Shown: positions 7,222 through 14,265, counted from the stretch's first letter. The stretch: DNA of 19,731 nucleotides from an uncultured Dialister sp. (GCA_900314595.1 OMVW01000047.1:1-19731); one strand, 5' to 3'. Translations and numbers: made by a program. Notes: a model not told the origin generated them from the sequence alone.

Positions 7222-7560
7222 CCCGCCTGTGCAAAATCCCCATAAATAATTTGTCGCCCCATCAGGGGCGACACCTTCCCGCACCCCGCACCCCGCACCC
7301 CGCACCCCGAATTTTCGGAATAGAATCTAATGGGGCATGCCTCTGTGAGGCTAACCCCGACTACCGGAGATGACACAAACCATCTGATCTGATAAAAGAC
7401 TCCATAAAAAAGCCTGTGCAAAATCCCCATAAATAATCAGCGGCCATCAGGCCGCTACCTTCACGAACCACGAATCACGAATCACGAAATCTCGGAAGTG
7501 CCTGTACCGGGGCTCGCCGTGGTGAGGCTAACCCACGAATACCGCATCTGACTCTATCCG
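7222..7560 (+). repeat. Long direct repeat, copy B
   Basis: 339 bp matching copy A with scattered substitutions and one fewer CACGAAY heptad (four units at 7462-7489; that unit accounts for the 7-bp length difference). Hairpins are at 7255-7270 and 7440-7455, and GCACCCC heptads at 7281-7308. The 144 bp between A and B include a GATCGTACGCCCCCTCACCC stretch near 7147, a fragment of the repeat seen at 17700. Confidence 0.85.
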
Positions 7561-7575
7561 ATGACCCCAATAAAC

Positions 7576-7752
7576 AAAAAATCCCCCAATCGAATAGACG
7601 GGGGGAATCATGGCCGTATAGATCAATCGGCTGCAGGGACTTTGGCCTAGACACGCAGGGACGGAGCTGCCGTTTGACGGAGGTGGCCGGCAAGTTTGTC
7701 ATGTCGTGAGGTTACTGACGCTTGATTTCTGGTCTTTCAATCGGGGGATTTT
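7576..7752 (-). ncRNA. Candidate structured RNA or MITE-like element closed by a 16-bp inverted repeat
   Basis: Plus-strand 7578-7593 (AAAATCCCCCAATCGA) is complementary to 7737-7752 (TCAATCGGGGGATTTT) over 16 positions, counting two G-U pairs. On the minus strand the downstream arm also forms a terminator: TCCCCCC (7606-7600) pairs with GGGGGA (7587-7582), followed by six T. A minus-strand transcript could therefore either close the long stem or form the terminator. Inside, GCAGGGAC occurs twice (7633, 7656). No known riboswitch or 6S-type sequence was recognised, and a small ORF through it has no ribosome binding site. It could equally be a small non-autonomous element. Confidence 0.35.
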
Positions 7753-8022
7753 CTTGATTTTGTTTTCATACCGGTATGAGGGAGATTGGAATCCGGCCCG
7801 CTTTGCCCTTCCGCCCGGTTCGATCGAGTGTGCACATCTTTCTTCATTTCTCTGTCTATATAGTACAGAAAAGGAAATTTATTTTATTAGATTTAGATTA
7901 AACTTTTTTTCAAATGAAGAAATCCTGCATTATTTTCCCCTGTGATTCATCGTCTTTCCCGGCTTGCAGGGACGATTCCCTTCCCGCTTCGCTCGCCGCC
8001 CCCAGGCCGGGGCCTGTAACGT
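7753..8022. other. Intergenic, nothing recognised
   Basis: The first part is mixed; 7850-7930 is AT-rich. A short plus-strand ORF (7706-7945) has no ribosome binding site or family resemblance. No gene or known RNA is supported. Confidence 0.5.
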
Positions 8023-8115
8023 TCGGCCTGAATGGGTATTTCCAGCCCGTCTGTGCACAGTCCCCATAAAAATCGTCGGCGGAGAGCGCCGACACCTTCA
8101 GCCACTGCACAGGCG
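8023..8115 (+). repeat. Hairpin-ACCTTC module, diverged copy
   Basis: CTGTGCACAGTCCCCATAAA (8051) is followed by a perfect 7-bp stem GTCGGCG (8075-8081) with CGCCGAC (8087-8093), loop GAGAG, then ACACCTTC. The preceding CCTGAATGGGTATTTC resembles 6714-6729. The tail is degenerate (GCCACTGCACAGG) rather than a clean heptad array. Confidence 0.6.
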
Positions 8116-8195
8116 GCTCACACGATTATGAGTGTCCCTTTGCTCCGCCAAAATCGGTTCGCTGCCTGACTGATCACTTACCACTTCACCGCAAG

Positions 8196-8228
8196 TGAAA
8201 AGAGCCGATTGCTGCCCAATCGGCTCTT
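8196..8228 (-). terminator. Rho-independent terminator of the 65-aa membrane protein gene
   Basis: A perfect 12-bp stem AAGAGCCGATTG (8200-8211) with CAATCGGCTCTT (8217-8228), 5-nt loop. On the minus strand TTTTCACTT follows. It ends 7 bases past the gene's stop. Confidence 0.8.
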
Positions 8229-8234
8229 CCCCCC

Positions 8235-8432
8235 TTACGCTTTGACCACGATGCCTGCCACCACCAGGCCTGTGAGGAAACCTGCCACGAAGAACCGGAT
8301 GAACCGGTACGTCATGCGCGTCCAGAATTCATTATAAATTCCCTCAAATTCCTCGTCCGTATAAAATTCCCGTTCCTCCTGATTTTCCACCATCCCTATT
8401 TCCTGCCTCTTCTCTTTCCGTTCCTCTTCCAT
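8235..8432 (-). CDS. Small single-pass membrane protein, unknown function
   Basis: This 65-aa protein has a charged, Glu-rich N-terminal half (EERKEKRQE, then EEREFYTDEEFEG) and one C-terminal TM helix (about 44-63, FIRFFVAGFLTGLVVAGIVV). It has no signal cleavage site, so it is probably a tail-anchored inner-membrane peptide with the acidic part in the cytoplasm. AAGGAGG precedes the ATG with only 3 bases of spacing; a start at Met14 (MVENQEERE) is an alternative. A good terminator follows. No family was recognised. Confidence 0.65.
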   Translation of the reverse strand: MEEERKEKRQEIGMVENQEEREFYTDEEFEGIYNEFWTRMTYRFIRFFVAGFLTGLVVAGIVVKA

Positions 8433-8621
8433 AAGCCTCCTTGCCTGACCACCTGTCCCATGCGAAGAGTATTATAACGCATTGGAGTGACAGGAGATGT
8501 CTTTGGGAAAAAGTTTTTGGCGCTTAGTTATTAGTTTTTCAGCCATTAATTTCTACCTGCCAGGGAACCGGAAGCAGGCCCGCCGGAAGGCGTAAGCCCT
8601 CTCAAGCCCGCGTTTTCCCAA

Positions 8622-8652
8622 TAAAAAATCCCATGACTCCCCGGTCATGGGA
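8622..8652 (-). terminator. Rho-independent terminator of the XRE regulator gene
   Basis: TCCCATGAC (8629-8637) pairs perfectly with GTCATGGGA (8644-8652). On the minus strand TTTTTTATT follows. It lies 7 bases past the stop codon. Confidence 0.85.
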
Positions 8653-8659
8653 CTCCTTA

Positions 8660-8887
8660 TTATTTCTTATAAGCCATGAGATCCTGAATCCCCACATCCA
8701 GTTCCTCGGCAATACGTACAAGGATAGGGAGAGACATGGAGCCGGCCACGTCTCCACATTCGATCTTGGACATATACCTGCTGCTGATTCCGACCTTGTC
8801 GGCCAGATCCACCTGGGTCAGCCGCTTCTTCTTCCGGTAGTAGGCTATTTTTATACCCATTCCCCTTGGGTCAATCTGCTTTCCCAT
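8660..8887 (-). CDS. XRE/HTH_3 family transcriptional regulator, copy 1
   Basis: This 75-aa protein is one helix-turn-helix domain of the lambda-repressor/XRE type. KIAYYRKKKRLTQVDLADKV is helix 1-2, GISSRYMSKIECGD is the turn and recognition helix, and LPILVRIAEELDVGIQDLMAY is the final pair of helices. It has no effector domain, so it is a compact DNA-binding repressor or controller. AAGGAGGGAG precedes the ATG. It is transcribed away from the restriction-modification gene 373 bp upstream, and its size and position recall R-M controller (C) proteins; that role is an inference. A perfect inverted repeat at 8940-8954 upstream may be its operator. It is 81% identical (60 of 74 positions) to the protein at 18716-18940. 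Confidence 0.9.
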   Translation of the reverse strand: MGKQIDPRGMGIKIAYYRKKKRLTQVDLADKVGISSRYMSKIECGDVAGSMSLPILVRIAEELDVGIQDLMAYKK

Positions 8888-8939
8888 ACACTCCCTCCTT
8901 CATATGTATTATTATCATATTTTTATTCACTTTTTGAAA

Positions 8940-8954
8940 GGAACTATCAGTTCC
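8940..8954. promoter_or_regulatory. Candidate operator upstream of XRE copy 1
   Basis: A perfect inverted repeat GGAACT-ATC-AGTTCC, 53 bases upstream of the XRE start codon. Partly similar AGTTAGTTCAGTT sequence follows at about 8967-8979. Symmetry and position suit XRE autoregulation. The leader of the second XRE gene does not contain it. Confidence 0.45.
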
Positions 8955-8979
8955 ACTTTAACCCCAGTTAGTTCAGTTT

Positions 8980-9190
8980 TAAGAAAGTGCTCACCTGCCA
9001 AAAATTCCGACAACAGCCAGTACATCCGGCCGTGTGTAGCGCCCGTTTCGCCTCCTTTGGAAATAGCTGCTCCTTCCTGACTGTACTATACCACCCGCAC
9101 ATGCCAGCCCCTGTCGCGTACAAAAATTTGGCGGCCGGTTTTTCAAATTTTTTCACCTTCTGTCAAATCTCCAGATCATAAGGAACCGGC
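8980..9190. other. Spacer between XRE regulator and R-M gene, nothing recognised
   Basis: Short overlapping ORFs on both strands lack ribosome binding sites and family resemblance. A TGTCAA (9161-9166; TTGACA on the minus strand) has no well-spaced -10. No gene is supported. Confidence 0.5.
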
Positions 9191-9210
9191 AAGAGGAGTC
9201 ACCTCTTTTT
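9191..9210 (+). terminator. Short terminator hairpin ahead of the R-M promoter
   Basis: AAGAGG (9191-9196) with CCTCTT (9202-9207), loop AGTCA, followed by TTT. It abuts the R-M promoter and would insulate it from upstream transcription. No upstream plus-strand gene is seen for it to serve. Confidence 0.5.
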
Positions 9211-9215
9211 ATTTC

Positions 9216-9224
9216 TGCTATACT
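9216..9224 (+). promoter_or_regulatory. Extended -10 promoter of the R-M gene
   Basis: TGCTATACT is a TGn extended -10 with TATACT, 36 bases upstream of the start at 9260. The -35 region falls inside the preceding hairpin and is weak. Confidence 0.5.
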
Positions 9225-9259
9225 TATATATATACATATTTATTTCGAGGGGTATGACT

Positions 9260-12109
9260 ATGACTTTGGCGGAACAGAAAAAACGGGCAAAAAGCTTTGC
9301 AGACCACTGGACGAAGCAGGATTACAAAGAAGATGGAAATACGTCCCTTTTCTGGCTGGAACTTCTGGAAATACTGGGCGTACAGTCTCCTACGCGGTAT
9401 ATTGAGTTCGAAGTGCCGGTGCAGCATCTGACGGGCAGCAAAATCTTCATCGATGCCAGGATTCCCTCCCTTCGGATCCTGATCGAGCAGAAAGAGTCCA
9501 CCTTTCCACTGGAACTGCCGGAGGGAAAGACCTACAGCCGTCACGGGCAGACCTATCATTCCGTTTATGAACAGGCCTATGAATACGACCAGACCTTCTC
9601 CCTTTCCGAGAAAAGCCGGTATATCGTAACCAGCAATTTCAGGGAAATATGGATTTATGACATGAACGTGCCGGAGTCGGAGCGGCTGCCCATCAAAATT
9701 CCCGTAGCAAAACTTCCCTCCCACCTGCAGAAACTGCAGTTCCTGGCCGATGAAAAAGAAAGGCCCGAGCATCACGATGAAGTAGAAGTCTCCGTTAAAG
9801 CCGGTGAACTGGTGGGCAAGCTTTACGATGCCCTTTACAAAGAATACCGGGACCCCTCCAGCGAACATTCCGCCAAATCCCTCAATATCCTCTGCGTCCG
9901 TATCGTTTTCTGCCTCTATGCGGAAGACGCAGGTCTTTTTCCCGGAATCGACGGATTCCGCAGATTCCTCCTCACCTGGAATGAAGAAAATATCCGGGAC
10001 GGACTCATTAAATTATTCAAAGTCCTGGACACAAAACCCGAAGACCGGGACCCATACATGCAGCAGAGCCTCTCCGTATTCCCCTATGTGAACGGTGGAC
10101 TTTTCCACGACGAACAAGTGGAAATACCCTTCATCACGAAAGACATCCTTCACATCATCTGCGATGAAATGAGTGCAGGCTTCAACTGGTCAAAAATCTC
10201 CCCCACCATTTTCGGGGCCGTTTTCGAATCCACCCTGAACCCCGAGACCCGCAGAAAGGGAGGCATGCACTACACATCCATCGAAAATATTCACAAAGTC
10301 ATCGACCCCCTCTTCCTGGAAGACCTGGAAAAAGAACTTCACTCCCTCATCGATATCCCGGCGGACCTGAAGCTGGTGAAAAGCGGGAGCGGAAGAAAGG
10401 AAATAGAACTCCGCCCCGCCTATCGGGCGAAACTGGAAAAATTTCAGGACAAACTGGCCTCCCTCCGTTTCTTCGACCCCGCCTGCGGCAGCGGAAACTT
10501 CCTCACCGAGACCTACCTCTCCATCCGCCGCCTGGAAAATAAAGTCATCTGGGAACTGGCAGGAAATATGCAGTACCTGAGCTTCGTCAATCCCGTGAAA
10601 GTCTCCATCCGCCAGTTCTACGGAATCGAAATCAATGACTTTGCAGTCACCGTAGCCAAGACAGCCCTCTGGATCGCCGAATCCCAGATGCTCAGGGAAA
10701 CAGAAAAAATCATCCACATGGAAATCGACTTCCTGCCACTCAAAACAAATGCCAATATCCACGAAGGAAACGCACTTAGGATGGACTGGAAGGAAATATT
10801 ACCACCTTCCAACAAAGTCTGGGCAATGGGGAACCCACCATTTGTCGGGTATGATTGGATGTCACCTTCTCAAAAATCTGATATGAAATCTATTTTCGGT
10901 GCCAAAACGAACCGTTTAGATTATGTAACGGCATGGTATATGAAGGCTGCACAATATATTCAAGGAACAAACATAAAATGTGCCTTTGTATCAACCAATT
11001 CAATTACTCAAGGTGTACAAGTATCTGATTTGTGGTCCCGGCTTTTCAATGAATATCACATCAGCATAGATTTTGCTCATACTACTTTCGTATGGCGCAG
11101 TGAAACTAAAGATATGGCCGCCGTGCACGTTGTCATAATTGGATTTTCGCTGAAATCCACGCCTCACAAACAAAAATATCTCTTCGAAGGCAATGAAAAG
11201 AATGCTGTTTATAATATCAGTCCATATTTGACTGAGGGCCCGGAAACAATAGTAATTCGTCGCCCTTTGCCCTTAAGTGATGTACCCAAGATGGTACTTG
11301 GCAATATGCCTAAAGACGGCGGTGGTTTTATTTTTGATCGTGATGAATATGAAAAGTTTAAAAAGAATGAACCTCAATCTTTAAAATTTATTCACCGATT
11401 CATGATGGGGCGTGAATTTATCAATAACATCGAAAGATATTGCTTGTGGCTCGTTAATGCTAAACCCAACGAGCTAAAATCACCAATGTTGATGAAACAT
11501 CTTAAAAATGTACAAGATTATCGCCTTTCAAGTACAGCTGCTTCCACAGTAAAGTTAGCAGATACTCCAACATTATTCGCCCAAATTTCCCAGCCTGATG
11601 GCAACTACATAGCATTACCCAAAGTTTCTTCTTGTCGGCGTAGATATATTCCAATGGGTTATCTATCTTGTGATATTATTGCAGGCGACAAATTATTTAT
11701 TATCCCAGACGCTACTCTTTACCATTTTGGCGTTTTAACGTCTAATGTTCACAACGCATGGATGCGTCTAACTGCGGGTAGGCTTAAGAGCGACTATAGT
11801 TATAACATTACAACTGTCTACAATACTTTCCCTTGGCCAACCCCAACAGATAAACAAAAAGCCCTCATTGAGCAAACTGCCCAAATGATCCTTGGTGCCC
11901 GGGCCCTATACCCCGACAGCAGTCTGGCCGATCTCTACGATCCCCTTCTCATGCCGACGGAGCTTCGCAAGGCTCATATCGAAAATGACAAGGCCGTCAT
12001 GGAAGCCTATGGCTTCAACTGGCATACCATGAAAGAAGAAGACTGCGTGGCGGAACTGATGAAAATGTATGAATCTTTAATTGAAAAAGAAAAGGAACAG
12101 CAATCATGA
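9260..12109 (+). CDS. Single-chain MmeI/YeeA-like restriction-modification enzyme (Type IIL/IIG)
   Basis: This 949-aa fusion contains nuclease, adenine methyltransferase and target-recognition parts. The N-terminal PD-(D/E)XK-like nuclease has D65 and E76-Q-K78 (FIDARIPSLRILIEQKES), spaced much like the D...ExK of MmeI. A helical linker follows; GMHYTS at about 336-341 is the family signature before the methylase. Motif I is FDPACGSGNFL (405-415) and motif IV is NPPF (525-528), typical of N6-adenine gamma-class enzymes. The specificity region follows, ending near YNTFPWP (about 853). It should methylate and cut its own DNA site using SAM and Mg. Bases from about 10800 to 11860 are far more AT-rich than both flanks, so the recognition part was probably exchanged by recombination. 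The second ATG (9260) has AGGGG at 7 bases; the first (9254) is too close. The 3' end overlaps the next gene. Confidence 0.92.
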   Translation: MTLAEQKKRAKSFADHWTKQDYKEDGNTSLFWLELLEILGVQSPTRYIEFEVPVQHLTGSKIFIDARIPSLRILIEQKESTFPLELPEGKTYSRHGQTYHSVYEQAYEYDQTFSLSEKSRYIVTSNFREIWIYDMNVPESERLPIKIPVAKLPSHLQKLQFLADEKERPEHHDEVEVSVKAGELVGKLYDALYKEYRDPSSEHSAKSLNILCVRIVFCLYAEDAGLFPGIDGFRRFLLTWNEENIRDGLIKLFKVLDTKPEDRDPYMQQSLSVFPYVNGGLFHDEQVEIPFITKDILHIICDEMSAGFNWSKISPTIFGAVFESTLNPETRRKGGMHYTSIENIHKVIDPLFLEDLEKELHSLIDIPADLKLVKSGSGRKEIELRPAYRAKLEKFQDKLASLRFFDPACGSGNFLTETYLSIRRLENKVIWELAGNMQYLSFVNPVKVSIRQFYGIEINDFAVTVAKTALWIAESQMLRETEKIIHMEIDFLPLKTNANIHEGNALRMDWKEILPPSNKVWAMGNPPFVGYDWMSPSQKSDMKSIFGAKTNRLDYVTAWYMKAAQYIQGTNIKCAFVSTNSITQGVQVSDLWSRLFNEYHISIDFAHTTFVWRSETKDMAAVHVVIIGFSLKSTPHKQKYLFEGNEKNAVYNISPYLTEGPETIVIRRPLPLSDVPKMVLGNMPKDGGGFIFDRDEYEKFKKNEPQSLKFIHRFMMGREFINNIERYCLWLVNAKPNELKSPMLMKHLKNVQDYRLSSTAASTVKLADTPTLFAQISQPDGNYIALPKVSSCRRRYIPMGYLSCDIIAGDKLFIIPDATLYHFGVLTSNVHNAWMRLTAGRLKSDYSYNITTVYNTFPWPTPTDKQKALIEQTAQMILGARALYPDSSLADLYDPLLMPTELRKAHIENDKAVMEAYGFNWHTMKEEDCVAELMKMYESLIEKEKEQQS

Positions 12110-12441
12110 AAAAGAAATACACCGGCAAGTATAAAGAAATGGCGGACGAATTCCGCAAAAACGGGTGCGATGAATATACAGTCGAAAAATTCATCCGCCG
12201 GGAAATGGAACAGGACGAATGGGAGAAAGGCCGGGGGATCACGGACATCCGGGCGGTGAAGGCGTGGAAGGAGGTTCCCGAGGATTTCCGGGAACTGCTG
12301 CTTCACAATGCATTCTGCAGCAAGTGCCGAGGAGTGACCTCCTTCAAACCGGGCTATGTCCTCCGCTGGGATCATGGAATGGTGGTCATCGAAGGAAACT
12401 GCAAAAAATGCGGGGAACCCATCGCCAGAGTGTGCAACTGA
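12106..12441 (+). CDS. Small zinc-ribbon protein coupled to the R-M enzyme
   Basis: This 111-aa protein has two CxxC knuckles, C71-SK-C74 and C99-KK-C102, spaced as in a zinc ribbon. The N-terminal half (YKEMADEFRKNGCDEYTVEKF, 1-60) is charged and helical. The ATG overlaps the R-M stop (ATGA, 12106-12109), which points to translational coupling and a joint role, perhaps modulating or assisting the enzyme. This is inferred from position only. It has no TM segment or signal peptide. A strong terminator follows, closing a two-gene operon. Its base composition is like that of the GC-richer flanks of the R-M gene, not the AT-rich insert. Confidence 0.8.
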   Translation: MKKKYTGKYKEMADEFRKNGCDEYTVEKFIRREMEQDEWEKGRGITDIRAVKAWKEVPEDFRELLLHNAFCSKCRGVTSFKPGYVLRWDHGMVVIEGNCKKCGEPIARVCN

Positions 12442-12470
12442 AAATGCCCTGAACCAACCGCAAAGAAATC

Positions 12471-12514
12471 AAAGACCGGACAGAATGAAGACTCATTTCG
12501 CCCGGTCTTTTTTA
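12471..12514 (+). terminator. Rho-independent terminator of the R-M operon
   Basis: AAAGACCGG (12471-12479) with CCGGTCTTT (12502-12510) and a TTT tail. It separates the R-M operon from the convergent minus-strand operon, which ends at 12525. Confidence 0.8.
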
Positions 12515-12524
12515 TTGTGAATTC

Positions 12525-12800
12525 TCAGAGCCGCCAGGGCACGCAGGGTCGGGAGCCATCGCTCCTGCGGAAATACAGGTACTTCCGCGGGCTCTTTACC
12601 AGAAAGTGCTCTCTGCGGCTGGCAGGAATCATTTTTTCAAACCTCATCGCCTTTGCTAACCCGGATTCCATCCAGAAGCCCAATGCCAGGGCCAGAAGGA
12701 GAATGCCGGCCAGCATGCCCAGAAAAAAGGCGTTGGTGAGATCTTTATCTTTCCAGAGGCGGGAAAAGCGGTTTTCATTGTCTTTTCTATCAGTCGTCAT
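12525..12800 (-). CDS. Small single-pass membrane protein, last gene of the minus-strand operon
   Basis: This 91-aa protein has a short charged N-terminus (MTTDRKDNENRFSRLWKDKD), one TM helix at about 24-44 (AFFLGMLAGILLLALALGFW) and a basic, Arg-rich C-terminal half. The start at 12800 is chosen because it overlaps the stop of the upstream gene (12790) by 11 bases, as in coupled genes. No strong Shine-Dalgarno is seen, so initiation probably depends on the upstream ribosome. A longer reading of the frame reaches 13001 but would run through the coding region of the upstream gene. Function is unknown; it is the second membrane peptide of this operon. Confidence 0.6.
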   Translation of the reverse strand: MTTDRKDNENRFSRLWKDKDLTNAFFLGMLAGILLLALALGFWMESGLAKAMRFEKMIPASRREHFLVKSPRKYLYFRRSDGSRPCVPWRL

Positions 12801-13032
12801 CGCTGTCGAAACAGGAGAAATCGCAGGCTCGAACTTTGCGGAGCAAAGCCTTTTTCTCCCCCTGACTGAGCAGCGGCCCCGGCTGGGAATCGGGACCTTC
12901 CTTATCTTCCAGAAAGGACAGGATCCAATCCAACTGGTTAACCGTGAATCTCTGTAATTCTTTCGCTGTGAAATCCCAGTAGTTATCTGTAATCTTTTCA
13001 ATAAGTGATTGCTTGTATGAACGTCGGCCCAT
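12790..13032 (-). CDS. Unknown 80-aa cytoplasmic protein
   Basis: It begins MGRRSYKQSLIEKITDNYWD and ends in an acidic DFSCFDSDDD tail. The middle (FTAKELQRFTVNQLDWILSF) is helical and amphipathic. AGGAGG sits 4 bases before this ATG; the frame is open 69 bases further upstream but without a site, so 13032 is the start. It lies 87 bp after the Sel1 gene. A GCCCC-TAA-GGGGC hairpin (13055-13067) lies just ahead of the ribosome binding site and could affect its translation. The next gene overlaps its end. No family was recognised. Confidence 0.7.
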   Translation of the reverse strand: MGRRSYKQSLIEKITDNYWDFTAKELQRFTVNQLDWILSFLEDKEGPDSQPGPLLSQGEKKALLRKVRACDFSCFDSDDD

Positions 13033-13119
13033 ATTACCTCCTAAAATCCCGGCCGCCCCTAAGGGGCTTCCGGAAAATAAACAGAATAATAAATATTTCA
13101 AAAATTTCTTTGATCAATA

Positions 13120-13857
13120 TCAATATACGAGTGCCATAGCTTCCGGTACTTTTTTTGCCGCCGCCTGACGAAGAAGAGCATCACATTTTTGAGGGTCAAC
13201 GTCGATATAGGTACAGGCCAGAATAAAAATTGCCTCTCCATCTCCCTCATCGACAAGCTGCTGGAGTAACGCCCTCGATTTCACAAGGTCAGGCTTTACG
13301 GATCTATCCCCGATGATCAGGAGCTGCGCAAGCTCTTTGACTGCATCAGCGCATCCGCCATCAGCCGCCTCCTGGAGAAGAGCTCGATATTTTTGCCGGT
13401 TTCGCTTAACGCCAATGCCGTCTCTGTAACAGTAAGCTAACTGGTACGACGCTTGAACATCGCCAAGGCCCGAGGCCTTCTTAACCCAATAGTAGTACTC
13501 CTTCTTGGGGTCCTCACATGGGATCTGACCCCAGTTGTAGAACTCCGCCATGAAGAGCATCGCACGGGTATTACCCCTGGCCGCTCCCAGCTTAAAGAAG
13601 CCTGCTGCTTCAGGGATGTGCTTCCTTTTGAAATGAATCTCTCCGGCCACTTCCGCAGCATCTGCATTGCCCACCTGTTCCGCAAGTTTTTCGGCGAAAG
13701 GAAGGACCCGATCTTCATCCCCGGAATCCGTAACAGAGACAAAATTTTCAATGAGGTCTAATAACTCCCGTTCTGAAAGCTCCAAATCGATGTCAGCCAA
13801 TTCGTTTTTCAATTCTTCCCGGCTCATTCCGGCGTATGTTTTATTATTCGTCATCAT
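13120..13857 (-). CDS. Sel1-like repeat protein
   Basis: This 245-aa protein has about 65 N-terminal residues of acidic helix (MSREELKNELADIDLELSER). At least four Sel1-type (TPR-related) repeats follow. Visible cores are AAGFFKLGAARGNTRAMLFM, YYWVKKASGLGDVQASYQLA with YCYRDGIGVKRNRQKY, ALLQEAADGGCADAVKELAQ, and ALLQQLVDEGDGEAIFILA. Sel1 repeats form alpha-solenoids that bind protein partners, so this is likely an adaptor. No signal peptide is present, so it is probably cytoplasmic, unlike many secreted Sel1 proteins. GGAGG is 6 bases before the ATG at 13857 (a second ATG follows directly). It overlaps the preceding coiled-coil gene by 14 bases, suggesting coupled synthesis. Confidence 0.85.
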   Translation of the reverse strand: MMTNNKTYAGMSREELKNELADIDLELSERELLDLIENFVSVTDSGDEDRVLPFAEKLAEQVGNADAAEVAGEIHFKRKHIPEAAGFFKLGAARGNTRAMLFMAEFYNWGQIPCEDPKKEYYYWVKKASGLGDVQASYQLAYCYRDGIGVKRNRQKYRALLQEAADGGCADAVKELAQLLIIGDRSVKPDLVKSRALLQQLVDEGDGEAIFILACTYIDVDPQKCDALLRQAAAKKVPEAMALVY

Positions 13858-14191
13858 TTTCGTCCTCCATTTGAATACCGTATTCCTGCAATACTTTCTC
13901 CCTGCGATTGAATTCATGACAGATATCCTTAAAGGCTGCGTTGGTCATATCACATCTGAGCCTCAAGGAGCGGCATTCCATTTTTAGTTCGTTAATTGTT
14001 TCCAAGAGATCCTCTTTTTCATCAAGGACTTTCTGGTAACGCTCCTTCCAGATACCTTCCTCAGAGAACCTCCCCAAGAACCCTTCCGCCGGCTCCCGCT
14101 CTTCCGAGTCGTCCTTTATGACAAGGGTAACGTCTTCGTCTTCCATATCCTCTAATTGTCTCATTGTCTCTGCGTCTATATGTATATTCAT
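13844..14191 (-). CDS. Acidic coiled-coil protein, unknown function
   Basis: This 115-aa protein has an acidic N-terminus (LEDMEDEDVTLVIKDDSEE). A heptad-rich helix follows from about 50 to 85 (RYQKVLDEKEDLLETINEL, then KMECRSLRLRCDM), probably a dimeric coiled coil. The end is acidic (MEDENDDE). AGGAGG lies 7 bases before the ATG. It overlaps the Sel1 gene, whose product is a plausible partner. No catalytic motif is visible and no family was recognised. The divided layout (acidic arm plus coil) suits a scaffold or inhibitor, but that is speculative. Confidence 0.75.
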   Translation of the reverse strand: MNIHIDAETMRQLEDMEDEDVTLVIKDDSEEREPAEGFLGRFSEEGIWKERYQKVLDEKEDLLETINELKMECRSLRLRCDMTNAAFKDICHEFNRREKVLQEYGIQMEDENDDE

Positions 14192-14222
14192 GGTTTACCT
14201 CCTGAATATTTTAAGAATGAAG

Positions 14223-14265
14223 ACTGCAGGCCGCAGTTCCGCCCATGTGGAGCCATGCCTGCAGT
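14223..14265. other. Intra-operon inverted repeat
   Basis: ACTGCAGGC (14223-14231) pairs perfectly with GCCTGCAGT (14257-14265) around 25 bases, between the 224-aa and the coiled-coil genes. No T-run follows on the minus strand, so it may be an mRNA processing or stability hairpin rather than a terminator. Confidence 0.45.

Noticed and set aside
6339..7560. tRNA-linked integrated element at tRNA-Arg
   Set aside because: No integrase gene and no duplicated tRNA 3' end within the window; only intergenic repeats follow the tRNA.
7475..7702. Small minus-strand ORF (starts MTNLPATSVKRQ) over the inverted-repeat segment
   Set aside because: No Shine-Dalgarno, and it runs through a terminator hairpin into a repeat; treated as non-coding.
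9224..9868. 214-aa minus-strand ORF over the R-M gene start
   Set aside because: Antisense shadow; it would run through the R-M promoter and has no recognisable domain.
13001..13101. Longer N-termini for the 80-aa and 91-aa proteins
   Set aside because: The AGGAGG site at 13037-13042 fixes the start of the 80-aa gene at 13032, and the extended frame of the 91-aa gene would overlap almost all of it.
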